Below, one piece after another: positions 9,693 through 16,610 of a stretch of DNA of 35,148 nucleotides. Each line of letters begins with the position of its first letter. Within the stretch, counting starts at the first letter, position 1. Position numbers and translations under genes: made by a program. The notes under the pieces are model-generated. The model had not been told where the DNA came from. It did no database searches and saw nothing but the letters and a program-made list of their open reading frames with translations. The stretch comes from Chloroflexota bacterium. GTDB lineage: Bacteria > Chloroflexota > Dehalococcoidia > DSTF01 > JACRBR01. The DNA is taken from contig JAGWOC010000030.1 of the NCBI GenBank assembly GCA_028872875.1, positions 1 to 35,148 on the forward strand, given 5' to 3'.

Positions 9693-10274
9693 ATGAGCCT
9701 GCCTCGGACCGCGGGACAGCGAGCCGCCGTCGCCAGCGTGCGCGCGCGCGCCGGAGGCTACATCGTCGATATGGTGATCCTCGCGGCCGTGTCGCTGGTC
9801 CTGGTCGTGGCTGGCGGGCTGTTCGTCCTCATCTCGACGGGCTGGGCCACGAGCAACATTTCCGACCCCGTCGTCTACGAGGCGCTGGCGATCGTCGGGC
9901 TGGGCACGCCGCTCGTGTGGTCGCTGATGAACCTGCTGCTGCTGGCGACGCGGCAGCAGACCGGCGGCCAGTACGTGGCGGGCGTGCGGCTGGCGCGCGA
10001 GGATGGCGCGCCGCTGACGCGGGCCAATCTGCTCGCCTGGTGGTTCCTGGTCAACCCGCTGCTGTTCAGTTGGCCGATGGCATGTGCGGCCGGGTTGCCG
10101 CTCGCCGGCGTCATCTCGCTGGCTCTTGGTCGGCTGACCGTCGCGGTGTTCGTGACCGTCGTGACGCTGTGCGTGGTGGCGCCGCTGATCGCGCTGGTGT
10201 CGGCGGCGCTCGACGGCCAGAACCGCGCCCTGCACGACCGCATCGTTGGCACGGTCGTCGTCCCGGCGGACTGA
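9693..10274 (+). CDS. RDD family membrane protein
   Basis: 193 aa with about four hydrophobic segments (roughly 24-50, 63-86, 110-135 and 145-172). It shows the three elements that name the family: 'RARAGGYIVDMVIL' at the N-terminus (Arg then Asp), 'QTGGQYVAGVRLAREDG' in the middle, and 'NRALHDRIVGTVVV' at the end. RDD proteins are small membrane proteins; some have been proposed as ion antiporters, most are uncharacterised. The next gene begins 6 nt after its stop and is also a membrane protein, so the two may be cotranslated and work together. The ATG has a weak purine stretch (AACGAG) upstream. Confidence 0.85.
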   Translation: MSLPRTAGQRAAVASVRARAGGYIVDMVILAAVSLVLVVAGGLFVLISTGWATSNISDPVVYEALAIVGLGTPLVWSLMNLLLLATRQQTGGQYVAGVRLAREDGAPLTRANLLAWWFLVNPLLFSWPMACAAGLPLAGVISLALGRLTVAVFVTVVTLCVVAPLIALVSAALDGQNRALHDRIVGTVVVPAD

Positions 10275-10280
10275 GCGGCG

Positions 10281-11147
10281 GTGCGGGCCGGGAGCGGGCC
10301 GACAGCGTACCTCGGGTCTGAGCCGGCGCCCGACCGGGGCACGGCGAAGCTCGCCGCGGGGCTGCTGCTCTTCGTCAGCCTGGGCGCGCTCTTTGCGGTG
10401 CTGACGCTCTACCAGGCGACCTCGGCCGGTACGGCGCAACGCACGCTGCGGCGCGCCGTCGCCGCGCTGACGGAGATCGACCCGCTGATCAACCGCAACT
10501 ACGACGACCTGCGACAGCGGGCGGCGCTGGCCGCGCCCGGCGACAACCTCACGCTGCGCGACTACCCGGTCGCGGTGCCGCTGACGCCGCAGCAGGCACA
10601 GACCATCTCGAAGACGGACCTGCGGCGCCTGCTGCTTGACCGCAGCGCGGAGGAGATGTACGGCCGGGGGACGGCGGCGTTGCGGCCGGCGGCGGCGCAC
10701 GGCGGCAGCGTCGGGGTCTTCTCGGTCGCGGGGATCACGAACGACGGGCTGGACTTCCTCAGAGGGCGTAACCACGACATCCTTCGCGTGCTCACGCTGG
10801 TCCTCGCCGCCATCTCGCTCGCGCTCGCCGCGGGACTCGCATGGTCGTGCCGCGGGTTCGGGCGGCTCGCGGCGGTTGGCCTCGTGACGCTCGCGGCGGC
10901 GCTACCGGAGCTGCTCGGCGGCGCGGCGCTGTGGCTGTACGCGAGGTTGCAGGGCGGGGGCGGCGCGGAGTACACGCAGCAGCAGTTCGCGGCGATCATC
11001 CGCGAGCTGGCCTGGATCCCGATCCGCGACGGCGCGGCGTTCGCCGTGCTCGGCGGCGCGATGCTGTTGCTGGGCGCCGCGCTCGCCGCCTGGTCGGACC
11101 GGCGCCAGACCGCCCGGTACGGGGCCGCCCGCCCGTCGCTTCGCTAG
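10281..11147 (+). CDS. Four-TM membrane protein of unknown function
   Basis: 288 aa, GTG start 6 nt after the RDD gene. Predicted membrane segments are at about 23-45, 168-189, 195-222 and 251-271, with a soluble region of about 120 residues between the first and second that is probably extracytoplasmic. That region has charged, helical character ('TAQRTLRRAVAALTEIDPLINRNYDDLRQR') followed by a Leu/Asp/Gln-rich part. I do not recognise the family. Its TAG stop lies within the CTAG target of the IS630-type element that starts here; removing the element would recreate the same stop (CGC-TAG), so the insertion did not truncate the protein. The neighbouring RDD gene suggests a shared membrane role, which is only an inference. 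Confidence 0.7.
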   Translation: MRAGSGPTAYLGSEPAPDRGTAKLAAGLLLFVSLGALFAVLTLYQATSAGTAQRTLRRAVAALTEIDPLINRNYDDLRQRAALAAPGDNLTLRDYPVAVPLTPQQAQTISKTDLRRLLLDRSAEEMYGRGTAALRPAAAHGGSVGVFSVAGITNDGLDFLRGRNHDILRVLTLVLAAISLALAAGLAWSCRGFGRLAAVGLVTLAAALPELLGGAALWLYARLQGGGGAEYTQQQFAAIIRELAWIPIRDGAAFAVLGGAMLLLGAALAAWSDRRQTARYGAARPSLR

Positions 11148-11451
11148 TGTGCTGCTTCCTCATCGGCATCATTTGTGGCAGAGTGCCATCATGACGATCG
11201 ACCGCCAGATCCCGGCCGGCCCCGGCCTCCGCCTGATCGTGGACAGCGGCGCGACGCACGAGCACAAGGCGGTCGAACGCTGGCTCATCCGGAACCCGCG
11301 CTTCCGCGTCCACTTCGCGCCGGCCCCGGCGTCGCGGCTCAACATCGTCGAGCGCGTGTTCTCCGAGCTCACGCAGGAGCGCTTGCGGCGCGGCGTGCAG
11401 GCGATCCTGGAGAAGGTGCGCAGACGTAACGAAATTGGTTGCACTGCACTA
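11145..11451 (+). mobile_element. Internally deleted IS630-type element flanked by CTAG
   Basis: About 303 nt between duplicated TA dinucleotides, each within CTAG (11144-11147 and 11449-11452). IS630 is known to insert at CTAG and duplicate TA. The ends begin GTGTGCTGC (left) and GTGCAGTGCAACC (right, reverse complement), an imperfect inverted repeat. The last 45 nt are closely similar to the end of the relic at 27184. Inside is only the C-terminal part of the transposase. Confidence 0.7.
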
Positions 11452-11457
11452 GCCTGA
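11191..11457 (+). pseudogene. IS630 family transposase, C-terminal remnant with internal deletion
   Basis: An open frame encodes about 88 residues resembling the C-terminal half of an IS630 DDE transposase: 'LRLIVDSGATHEHKAVERWL' (the second catalytic Asp, with Ser after it where Asn is usual), 'HFAPAPASRLNIVERVF' (the catalytic Glu region) and 'RLRRGV'. The N-terminal DNA-binding part and the first catalytic Asp are absent. After 'RRGV' the frame jumps to 'QAILEKVRRRNE', missing about 30 codons that the relic at 27199-27404 still shows (ending 'LAWTASVQTISEKLHRGN'). The stop falls just beyond the right end of the element. It cannot be a working transposase. Confidence 0.75.
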
Positions 11458-11476
11458 CCGTACGGAGGAGTGGACC

Positions 11477-11884
11477 ATGCCGCTGTACGAGTACTACTGC
11501 AAGCGCTGCGACGGCGTGTTCGAGGCGATGGGCGCGATCCGCACGGCGTCCGCGCCCGCGCCGTGCCCCGTCTGCGCGCGCAAGGCGGAGCGCATCCCGC
11601 CGACGTCGTTCGCCGCGTTCACGATGCGCGAGGGCTATCCGCGCGCGATCCCGGACCGCGGCACGTACTGGCACCTCGAGAAGGAAGTGAAGCAGCCGCT
11701 CCGGGGCGCGTTTCGGCCGAACGAGCATCCCGAGCTGACGAAGCCGGAGCCGCCGCGCCGCGCGTCGAAGGGCGAGGCAGAGATCGAACGCCAGAAGCGC
11801 CACGCCGCGGCGAAGGAGCAGAAGAAGATGCTCGACTCCGGTATGCCGGCTATTCACGACCGCACGGGCGGCGGCGGCGGATAA
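11477..11884 (+). CDS. FmdB-type zinc ribbon protein
   Basis: 135 aa. The first 40 residues are a FmdB/CxxC_CXXC_SSSS-type zinc ribbon: 'MPLYEYYCKRCDGVFE...PCPVCARKAER', with C8, C11, C30 and C33 as zinc ligands. The N-terminus is nearly invariant in the family. The rest is basic and Glu/Lys-rich and ends in a Gly run, probably a disordered or helical tail. FmdB proteins are small putative regulators first noted beside formamide-degradation genes; no such genes are here, so the role is unknown. The start is secure: GGAGGAG (11464-11470) lies 6 nt before the ATG. The gene begins 25 nt after the end of the IS630-type element. Confidence 0.85.
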   Translation: MPLYEYYCKRCDGVFEAMGAIRTASAPAPCPVCARKAERIPPTSFAAFTMREGYPRAIPDRGTYWHLEKEVKQPLRGAFRPNEHPELTKPEPPRRASKGEAEIERQKRHAAAKEQKKMLDSGMPAIHDRTGGGGG

Positions 11885-11967
11885 CGCGCCGCGGCGATGA
11901 GATTGGGCGACGCGCGCGTAACACTTCCTCAATCACTGTGCGCGCGGCATCGGATATCGTGCAGTTG

Positions 11968-12549
11968 ATGCATCTCCAGGCATCCACGGGGAGCCACGCG
12001 CCGCGGCTGCTCGCCTTCACAGCGGTCGCGGCGCTTGCCGTGCTGGCAGCGGCCGCCTGCGGCGGTGGGACCGCATCGACCCCGACGCCGGCAACGAGCG
12101 CCAGCGTGACGAGCGTGACCGCGCCGGTCGATGGCATCCCGTGCGAGAGCAACGAGCAGCTCACGTACCACATCCACGCGCACCTCTGGATCTTCGTCGA
12201 TGGGAACGCGGTGACGGTGCCGGCGGGCACGGGCATCCACCCGGGGCGGGGGTGCATCTTCTGGCTGCACACACACGACACGACGGGCGTCATCCACATC
12301 GAAGCGCCAACGCAGCGGACGTTCACGCTTGGCCAGTTCTTCGACATCTGGGGGCAGCCGCTGAGCGCCACGGACCTGCTGGGGCACCGCACCGATGCCT
12401 CGCATCAGATCCGGACGTACGTGGACGGCCAGCCGTACACCGGCGACCCGGCGCGCATCTCGCTGGGCGCGCACACGGACATCGTGGTGGAGTATGGGCC
12501 GCCGTTCCCGGCGACGCCGGCACCGTTCTCCTTCCCGCCCGGGCTCTGA
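11968..12549 (+). CDS. Lipoprotein with paired His-rich motifs, unknown function
   Basis: 193 aa from the ATG at 11968. A lipoprotein signal peptide ends in 'LAAAAC' with the lipidated Cys at 31, followed by a Gly/Thr/Pro/Ser linker (about 32-55). The mature domain has two histidine clusters, 'YHIHAHLWIFVDG' and 'FWLHTHDTTGVIHIEAP', and then 'RTFTLGQFFDIWGQPLS'. I recognise this as a conserved but uncharacterised arrangement in soil and Chloroflexi-type genomes. Six or more closely spaced His residues and one Cys suggest metal binding, which is an inference. A frame open from 11470 was rejected because it overlaps the FmdB gene and the signal peptide fixes the start. TATCGT at 11955-11960 ends 7 nt before the ATG, so this mRNA may also be nearly leaderless. 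Confidence 0.8.
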   Translation: MHLQASTGSHAPRLLAFTAVAALAVLAAAACGGGTASTPTPATSASVTSVTAPVDGIPCESNEQLTYHIHAHLWIFVDGNAVTVPAGTGIHPGRGCIFWLHTHDTTGVIHIEAPTQRTFTLGQFFDIWGQPLSATDLLGHRTDASHQIRTYVDGQPYTGDPARISLGAHTDIVVEYGPPFPATPAPFSFPPGL

Positions 12550-12598
12550 CGCGCCGGACATTGGCGCTGCCCCGATGCTACGGGAGGGCGCGATGGGG

Positions 12599-12663
12599 TA
12601 CGCTGGGCGTGACTGGCAGGCACTGCGGCCGGCCACGCAGGACCACCACGGCGAGCAGGAGGG
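12599..12663 (+). promoter_or_regulatory. Possible promoter and ribosome site for gmd
   Basis: TACGCT at 12599-12604 resembles the -10 box of the nitrilase promoter. AGGAGGG at 12657-12663 lies 11 nt before the gmd ATG and supports that start over the longer open frame. Confidence 0.35.
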
Positions 12664-12674
12664 TCCCCGACGTC

Positions 12675-13682
12675 ATGACACGCGCGCTCATCACAGGGAT
12701 CACCGGCCAGGACGGGTTCTACCTCTCGGAGCACCTGCTCGGGCTGGGATACGACGTGTACGGCCTCATCCGCGGGCAGGCGAACCCGAAGCGCCCGCTG
12801 CTCGAGCGGACGCTGCCGGACGTACACATCGTCGACGGCGACCTGCTCGACCAGGCGTCGCTGATGAACATCATCCAGAAAGTGAAGCCCGACGAGGTCT
12901 ACAACCTGGCAGCGATCAGCTTCGTCATGCTCTCCTGGAACCAGCCCGAGCTGACGGGCGAGATCACCGGCCTCGGCGCCCTGCGGGTGCTCGAGGCGAT
13001 CCGGCTGAGCGCGTCGGCCTCGCCTTCGCGGTCGAAGTCCGCTTCCGGGATCAAGTTCTACCAGGCGTCGAGCAGCGAGATGTTCGGCAAGGTGCGCGAG
13101 ACGCCGCAGAACGAGAAGACGCCGTTTCACCCGCGGAGCCCGTACGGCGTCGCGAAGGCGTACGCGCACTACATCACCATGAACTACCGGGAGAGCTACA
13201 ACATCTTCGCCTGCAGCGGGATCCTCTTCAACCACGAGTCGCCGCGGCGCGGGCCGGAGTTCGTGACGCGCAAGATCACGCAGGGCGCGACGCGGATCAA
13301 GCTCGGCCTGCAGAAGGAGCTGGTGATGGGCGACCTGGAGCCGCGCCGCGACTGGGGCTACGCCGGCGACTACGTGCGCGCGATGCACCTGATGTTGCAG
13401 CAGGACGCGCCCGACGACTACGTCGTCGGCACCGGCGAGACGCACCAGATCAAGGAGTTCGCGCAGCTCGCGTTCGCACGCCTCGGCCTCGACTACCGCG
13501 AGTACGTGCGGACGGACGCGCAGTTCCTGCGGCCGGCGGAGGTCGACCTGCTGATCGCCGACCCCTCGAAGGCCCGCGAGAAGCTCGGCTGGAAGCGCGA
13601 GGTGTCGTTCCAGGGGCTCGTCGACATGATGGTCGACGCGGACCTCGCGGCCGAAGCGAAGATGCAGGCGGCGGCGGTCTAG
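12675..13682 (+). CDS. gmd: GDP-mannose 4,6-dehydratase
   Basis: 335 aa NDP-sugar dehydratase of the extended SDR family; converts GDP-D-mannose to GDP-4-keto-6-deoxy-D-mannose, the branch point to GDP-fucose, GDP-rhamnose and related sugars for surface glycans. The Rossmann motif 'GITGQDGFYLSEHLL' is at the N-terminus. The active site is 'QASSSEMFG' with 'SPYGVAKAYAHY' supplying Tyr and Lys. The GMD-specific blocks 'LFNHESPRRGPEFVTRKI' and 'DLEPRRDWGYAGDYVRAM' make the assignment strong. Just before the active-site strand there is an insertion of about eight residues compared with typical GMDs, Ser/Ala/Lys-rich ('LSASASPSRSKSASG'). No partner such as fcl or rmd is beside it, so the end product is unknown. 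Confidence 0.93.
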   Translation: MTRALITGITGQDGFYLSEHLLGLGYDVYGLIRGQANPKRPLLERTLPDVHIVDGDLLDQASLMNIIQKVKPDEVYNLAAISFVMLSWNQPELTGEITGLGALRVLEAIRLSASASPSRSKSASGIKFYQASSSEMFGKVRETPQNEKTPFHPRSPYGVAKAYAHYITMNYRESYNIFACSGILFNHESPRRGPEFVTRKITQGATRIKLGLQKELVMGDLEPRRDWGYAGDYVRAMHLMLQQDAPDDYVVGTGETHQIKEFAQLAFARLGLDYREYVRTDAQFLRPAEVDLLIADPSKAREKLGWKREVSFQGLVDMMVDADLAAEAKMQAAAV

Positions 13683-13844
13683 CGGCCGTGCGCGATCATC
13701 ACCGCGCAACCGGCTTTCGCGCATCGCATATCTATCCGGCGCTTGACATGCATGCTGTGTGCCGCTCGCCTTGCGATCGCGCTGCGGGGATGGCAAGCTC
13801 AGGCACACGTTCAGATGGCAGAGGACAGAGGGGATGACGGGCGC

Positions 13845-14123
13845 ATGAACGAGCCGACGTTTCTGGCACAACTTGAGCAGCGCACCGAGCAGGTGAAGAT
13901 CACGCTGGCCAACCTGGAGGCCGAGCGCGTCCGCATCGAAGGGCTGATCGCGCAGTTGCAGCCGATCGTGCCGCACTACGACGCGCTGCTCGCCGCGGAG
14001 CGGGCGATCGCGGAGGCGCAGATCCAGCTCGACACGCCATCGGCCGCCGCGGAGGCGGCGGCTCCCGAGGAGGCGCCACCCCAGGGCTGGGGCGAGGAGC
14101 CGGCCGAGCACCCAACCTGGTAG
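13845..14123 (+). CDS. Small coiled-coil protein of unknown function
   Basis: 92 aa from the ATG at 13845. Residues about 5-65 are predicted to form a continuous helix with heptad-like hydrophobic spacing ('FLAQLEQRTEQVKITLANLEAE', then 'RIEGLIAQLQPI'), followed by an Ala/Pro/Glu-rich acidic tail. No family recognised. In-frame upstream ATGs exist at 13743 and 13815; GAGGGG at about 13828-13833 favours 13845. It is not clearly linked to gmd (162 nt away) or to the hydrolase downstream. Confidence 0.55.
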   Translation: MNEPTFLAQLEQRTEQVKITLANLEAERVRIEGLIAQLQPIVPHYDALLAAERAIAEAQIQLDTPSAAAEAAAPEEAPPQGWGEEPAEHPTW

Positions 14124-14155
14124 CGGCGCGCGCATGAGGCGGTGGCGCAACTACG

Positions 14156-14174
14156 CGCGGGCTGAAGGCCCGCG
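14156..14174. repeat. Perfect GC-rich hairpin (REP-like)
   Basis: A 7-bp perfect stem CGCGGGC / GCCCGCG around the loop TGAAG. The core matches the 'GGGCTGAAG-CCCG' palindromes that recur in many high-GC environmental genomes. No T-run follows, so it is a poor intrinsic terminator. Confidence 0.5.
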
Positions 14175-14300
14175 CTCCGGGCTGTGCGCTGCGACGGGCG
14201 CGCGTCTGCGCCGTCGCGCGTGAGCGGCGCTGGCTGGGGATCGCGCTCCGGCGCGGCGGGCGCCCAGGACGGGCGCGTGTCTGCGCGGTTGCGCGTCTGC
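14171..14300. repeat. Degenerate tandem duplication of about 71-75 bp
   Basis: CGCGCTCCGG occurs at 14171-14180 and 14242-14251. A 29-nt block starting GACGGGCGCG is present at 14193-14221 and 14268-14296 with 26 of 29 identical bases. Together they show a duplicated unit with small indels in the non-coding stretch before the MBL gene. Confidence 0.6.
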
Positions 14301-14405
14301 GGCCCTCGCGCGTCACTCGCGTGTTCGCGTACGATGCAGGTGTGCTCGCCCGCTCTCGGGCGCAGTGCGGCGACGGCATCGACCACACCCGGAAGGGGGT
14401 CAGCG

Positions 14406-15434
14406 ATGACTGCTCCTGTCGAGACGAAGCACCCGGTCCAGATCATGGACGGGCTGCTCCAGCTCAAGGTACCGATCCCGAACAACCCGCTCGGCTGGGT
14501 GCTGCCGTATCTCATCGAAGGCCGCGACGGCTGGACGCTCGTCGACTCCGGCTGGAACGTGCCGGAGGCGGCGGACGCGCTCGAGCAGCAGCTCAACGAC
14601 GCGGGGGTCGGCTTCGGCAAGCTGAAGACGCTGCTTGTGACGCACATCCATCCGGACCACTACGGCCTCGCCGGGCGCGTCAAGGAGCGGAGCGGTGCGA
14701 AGGTGATCATCCACCAGCGCGAGCGCGACATGATCCGCAGCCGCTACAAGAACCCGGAGCAACTGCTGGCGACGATCGGCGACTGGCTGGCGATGCAGGG
14801 CGTCCCGCGCGACAACGTCGAGGACCTGCGGACGTCGGCGATGCCGGTGCGCGCGTTCGTGGACGCGGTGCAGCCGGACGAGGTGGTCTGGGGCGGCGAG
14901 CGTCTGGAGATCGGCCGCTTCCTGTTCGAGGTGTGGTGGACGCCCGGGCACTCGCCGGGGCACATCTGCTTCCTCGAGCGGGGTCAGAAGTTCATCCTCA
15001 CGGGCGACCACGTGCTGCCGACGATCACGCCGAACATCAGCATGCACCCGCAGCAGCAGGGCAACCCGCTCGGCGACTACATCGCCTCGCTCGAGCGGCT
15101 CGAAAGCCTCGACGTGAAGACCGTCTTGCCGGCACACGAGTACACGTTCGATGACCTGCGCGGGCGCCTGCGCGGCATCCACCGGCACCACGAGGAGCGG
15201 CTGCGGGAGATGATCGCGGTCATCGGCGACGCGCCCCGCACGGGCTATGAGGTCGCGAAGGGCGTCAAGTGGGCGACCGGCAGCTTCGACAGCTTCTCGT
15301 TCTGGATGCAGCGCGCCGCCATCGGCGAGACGCTGGCGCACCTGGAGTACCTGGTGATCGAAGACCGCCTGCAGCGTTTCATGCGCGAGGGCGTGCAGTA
15401 CTACGCGAAACCGGATGTCACGCAGGACGCGTAG
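14406..15434 (+). CDS. MBL-fold metallo-hydrolase
   Basis: 342 aa. The metallo-beta-lactamase signature is complete: 'LLVTHIHPDHYG' (H80, H82, D84, H85), a further His in 'TPGHSPGHICF', Asp in 'LTGDHVLP' and the last His in 'VLPAHEYTF', giving a binuclear metal site. The C-terminal 100 residues form a helical extension ('RLRGIHRHHEERLREMIAVI') of the kind seen in hydroxyacylglutathione-hydrolase-like and LACTB2-like proteins. The substrate is not predictable; thioesters and lactones are common in this family. The ATG at 14406 has a GGAAGGGGG site just upstream; the open frame extends to 14184 but that part is low complexity. Its stop overlaps the next gene by 20 nt. Confidence 0.88.
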   Translation: MTAPVETKHPVQIMDGLLQLKVPIPNNPLGWVLPYLIEGRDGWTLVDSGWNVPEAADALEQQLNDAGVGFGKLKTLLVTHIHPDHYGLAGRVKERSGAKVIIHQRERDMIRSRYKNPEQLLATIGDWLAMQGVPRDNVEDLRTSAMPVRAFVDAVQPDEVVWGGERLEIGRFLFEVWWTPGHSPGHICFLERGQKFILTGDHVLPTITPNISMHPQQQGNPLGDYIASLERLESLDVKTVLPAHEYTFDDLRGRLRGIHRHHEERLREMIAVIGDAPRTGYEVAKGVKWATGSFDSFSFWMQRAAIGETLAHLEYLVIEDRLQRFMREGVQYYAKPDVTQDA

Positions 15435-15975
15435 CGGGGACGGGCGGAGGGCGCCGAAGCGCGCGGCGTACACGATCGTCGAGACCGCGATCGGGCCGCT
15501 GCTCGTGGCGGCACACGGCGGCCGGCTCGTCGCGATCAAGTTCGGCGTCGACGAGCGGCGCGCGCCAGAGGCGCTCGAGGAGCTGGGGCGCGAGCTGCGC
15601 GGCGCCTTCGCGCTGGAGCGCGACGACCGGGCGCTGGCGCCGGCCGCGCGCCACCTGCGCGCGTACCTCGACGGGCGGCGGGCGGATCTCGATATCCCCT
15701 TCGACCTGTCGTGGGTGACGGGCTTCCGCCGCGACGTGCTGCTCGAGGTCGCGCGGGTGCCACGGGGCGCCGTGGTGAGCTACGGCGAGATCGCGCGCCG
15801 CGTCGGCCGGCCGGCCGCCTACCGGGCCGTGGGCAACACGATGCGCACGAATCCGATCCCGCTCGTCATTCCATGCCACCGCATCGTCGGCAGCGACGGC
15901 AGCCTCACGGGTTTCGGGGGCGGGCTCGCCATGAAGCGCAAGCTGCTGGCGCTCGAAGGGGCGGCGCTGCCGTGA
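15415..15975 (+). CDS. ogt: Methylated-DNA--[protein]-cysteine S-methyltransferase
   Basis: 186 aa suicide repair protein that removes methyl groups from O6-methylguanine in DNA. The acceptor is C154 in the invariant 'IPCHRIV' motif. The DNA-binding helix-turn-helix is 'VSYGEIARRVGRPAAYRAVG' with the Arg finger region and 'NTMRTNPIPLVIPCHR'. The C-terminal 'GFGGGLAMKRKLLALEG' is standard. The first 17 residues are basic and probably not part of the fold, so a later non-ATG start is possible. The ATG at 15415 overlaps the upstream hydrolase gene by 20 nt, which suggests translational coupling. Confidence 0.92.
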   Translation: MSRRTRSGDGRRAPKRAAYTIVETAIGPLLVAAHGGRLVAIKFGVDERRAPEALEELGRELRGAFALERDDRALAPAARHLRAYLDGRRADLDIPFDLSWVTGFRRDVLLEVARVPRGAVVSYGEIARRVGRPAAYRAVGNTMRTNPIPLVIPCHRIVGSDGSLTGFGGGLAMKRKLLALEGAALP

Positions 15976-16034
15976 ACGTACGCGTGCGCACAGGTCAGAC
16001 GCTGGATGATGGACGGTGGCGGGTAGATGCGCGG

Positions 16035-16064
16035 GGACGGCGCTCCGCGATGCGCGCGCCGTCC
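16035..16064 (+). other. 9-bp perfect hairpin in the leader of the carbonic anhydrase-like gene
   Basis: GGACGGCGC (16035-16043) pairs with GCGCCGTCC (16056-16064) around a 12-nt loop. It lies 21 nt before the likely start codon and has no T-run. It may be a leader structure or a 3-prime end for ogt. Confidence 0.45.
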
Positions 16065-16084
16065 ATCGGCTCTGAGAGGGCACC

Positions 16085-16576
16085 TTGTCTGTGATCCCGG
16101 AGTTGCTGGCGGCGAACGAGCGGTACGCCGCGTCGTTCACGGCCGGCGGCCTGCCGCCGGCGCCGGCGCGACGGGTCGCCGTCCTCACGTGCATGGACGC
16201 GCGGATGGACCCGGCGAAGTTCCTCGGGCTCGGCGATGGCGACGCGAACGTGCTGCGGAACGCCGGCGGCCGCGTGCATCCTGACGTGATCCGCTCGCTC
16301 GTGGTCTCGTACGAGTTGCTCGGCACGCGCGAACTCGTCGTCGTACACCATACCGACTGCGGCATGCTCGGGCTGTCGAACGCGTACATGCGCGGCCGTC
16401 TGCGGGCGCGGGGCGTCGATGCCGGGCGCATCGACTTCCTGCCCTTCGATGACCTCGACCAGAGCGTGCGCGACGACGTGGATGCCCTCCGTGCGTCGCC
16501 GCTGATCGCCGGCGACACGCGGATCGTGGGCCTGGTGTACGACGTGCACAGCGGACGGCTGCGCCAGGTCGTCTGA
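16085..16576 (+). CDS. Beta-class carbonic anhydrase-like protein
   Basis: 163 aa, the size of the short (type II-like) beta carbonic anhydrases. Zinc-site residues are visible: C36, D38 and R40 in 'LTCMDARMD', H89 and C92 in 'VVHHTDCGM'. The expected activity is reversible hydration of CO2 in the cytoplasm. 'NVLRNAGGRVHPDVIRSLVVSYELLGT' is typical. Short members of this family are often annotated simply as carbonic anhydrase, but activity is not always shown. The start is uncertain: TTG at 16085 lies 4 nt after GAGAGGG and GTG at 16091 lies 10 nt after it. Confidence 0.85.
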   Translation: MSVIPELLAANERYAASFTAGGLPPAPARRVAVLTCMDARMDPAKFLGLGDGDANVLRNAGGRVHPDVIRSLVVSYELLGTRELVVVHHTDCGMLGLSNAYMRGRLRARGVDAGRIDFLPFDDLDQSVRDDVDALRASPLIAGDTRIVGLVYDVHSGRLRQVV

Positions 16577-16610
16577 CCGCCCGCGCGGCATCGCGTACCC
16601 TGTCCGTATG
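16573..16610 (+). promoter_or_regulatory. Leaderless promoter of ilvA
   Basis: CTGACC (16573-16578), a 17-nt spacer, TACCCT (16596-16601), six bases, then ATG at 16608. The A of ATG falls at the predicted +1. No Shine-Dalgarno is present. The block TACCCTGNCCGTATG is shared with the PIG-L gene. Confidence 0.55.

Noticed and set aside
11470-11967. Long frame leading into the lipoprotein
   Set aside because: It is out of frame with the clear FmdB zinc-ribbon gene; the lipoprotein signal peptide sets the start at 11968.
12141-12674. N-terminal extension of GDP-mannose dehydratase
   Set aside because: It overlaps the lipoprotein gene in another frame; the Rossmann motif begins at the ATG at 12675.
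13743-13844. Longer start for the coiled-coil protein at 13743
   Set aside because: The extra residues are Cys/Ala/Arg-rich and unlike the rest; a ribosome site lies before 13845.
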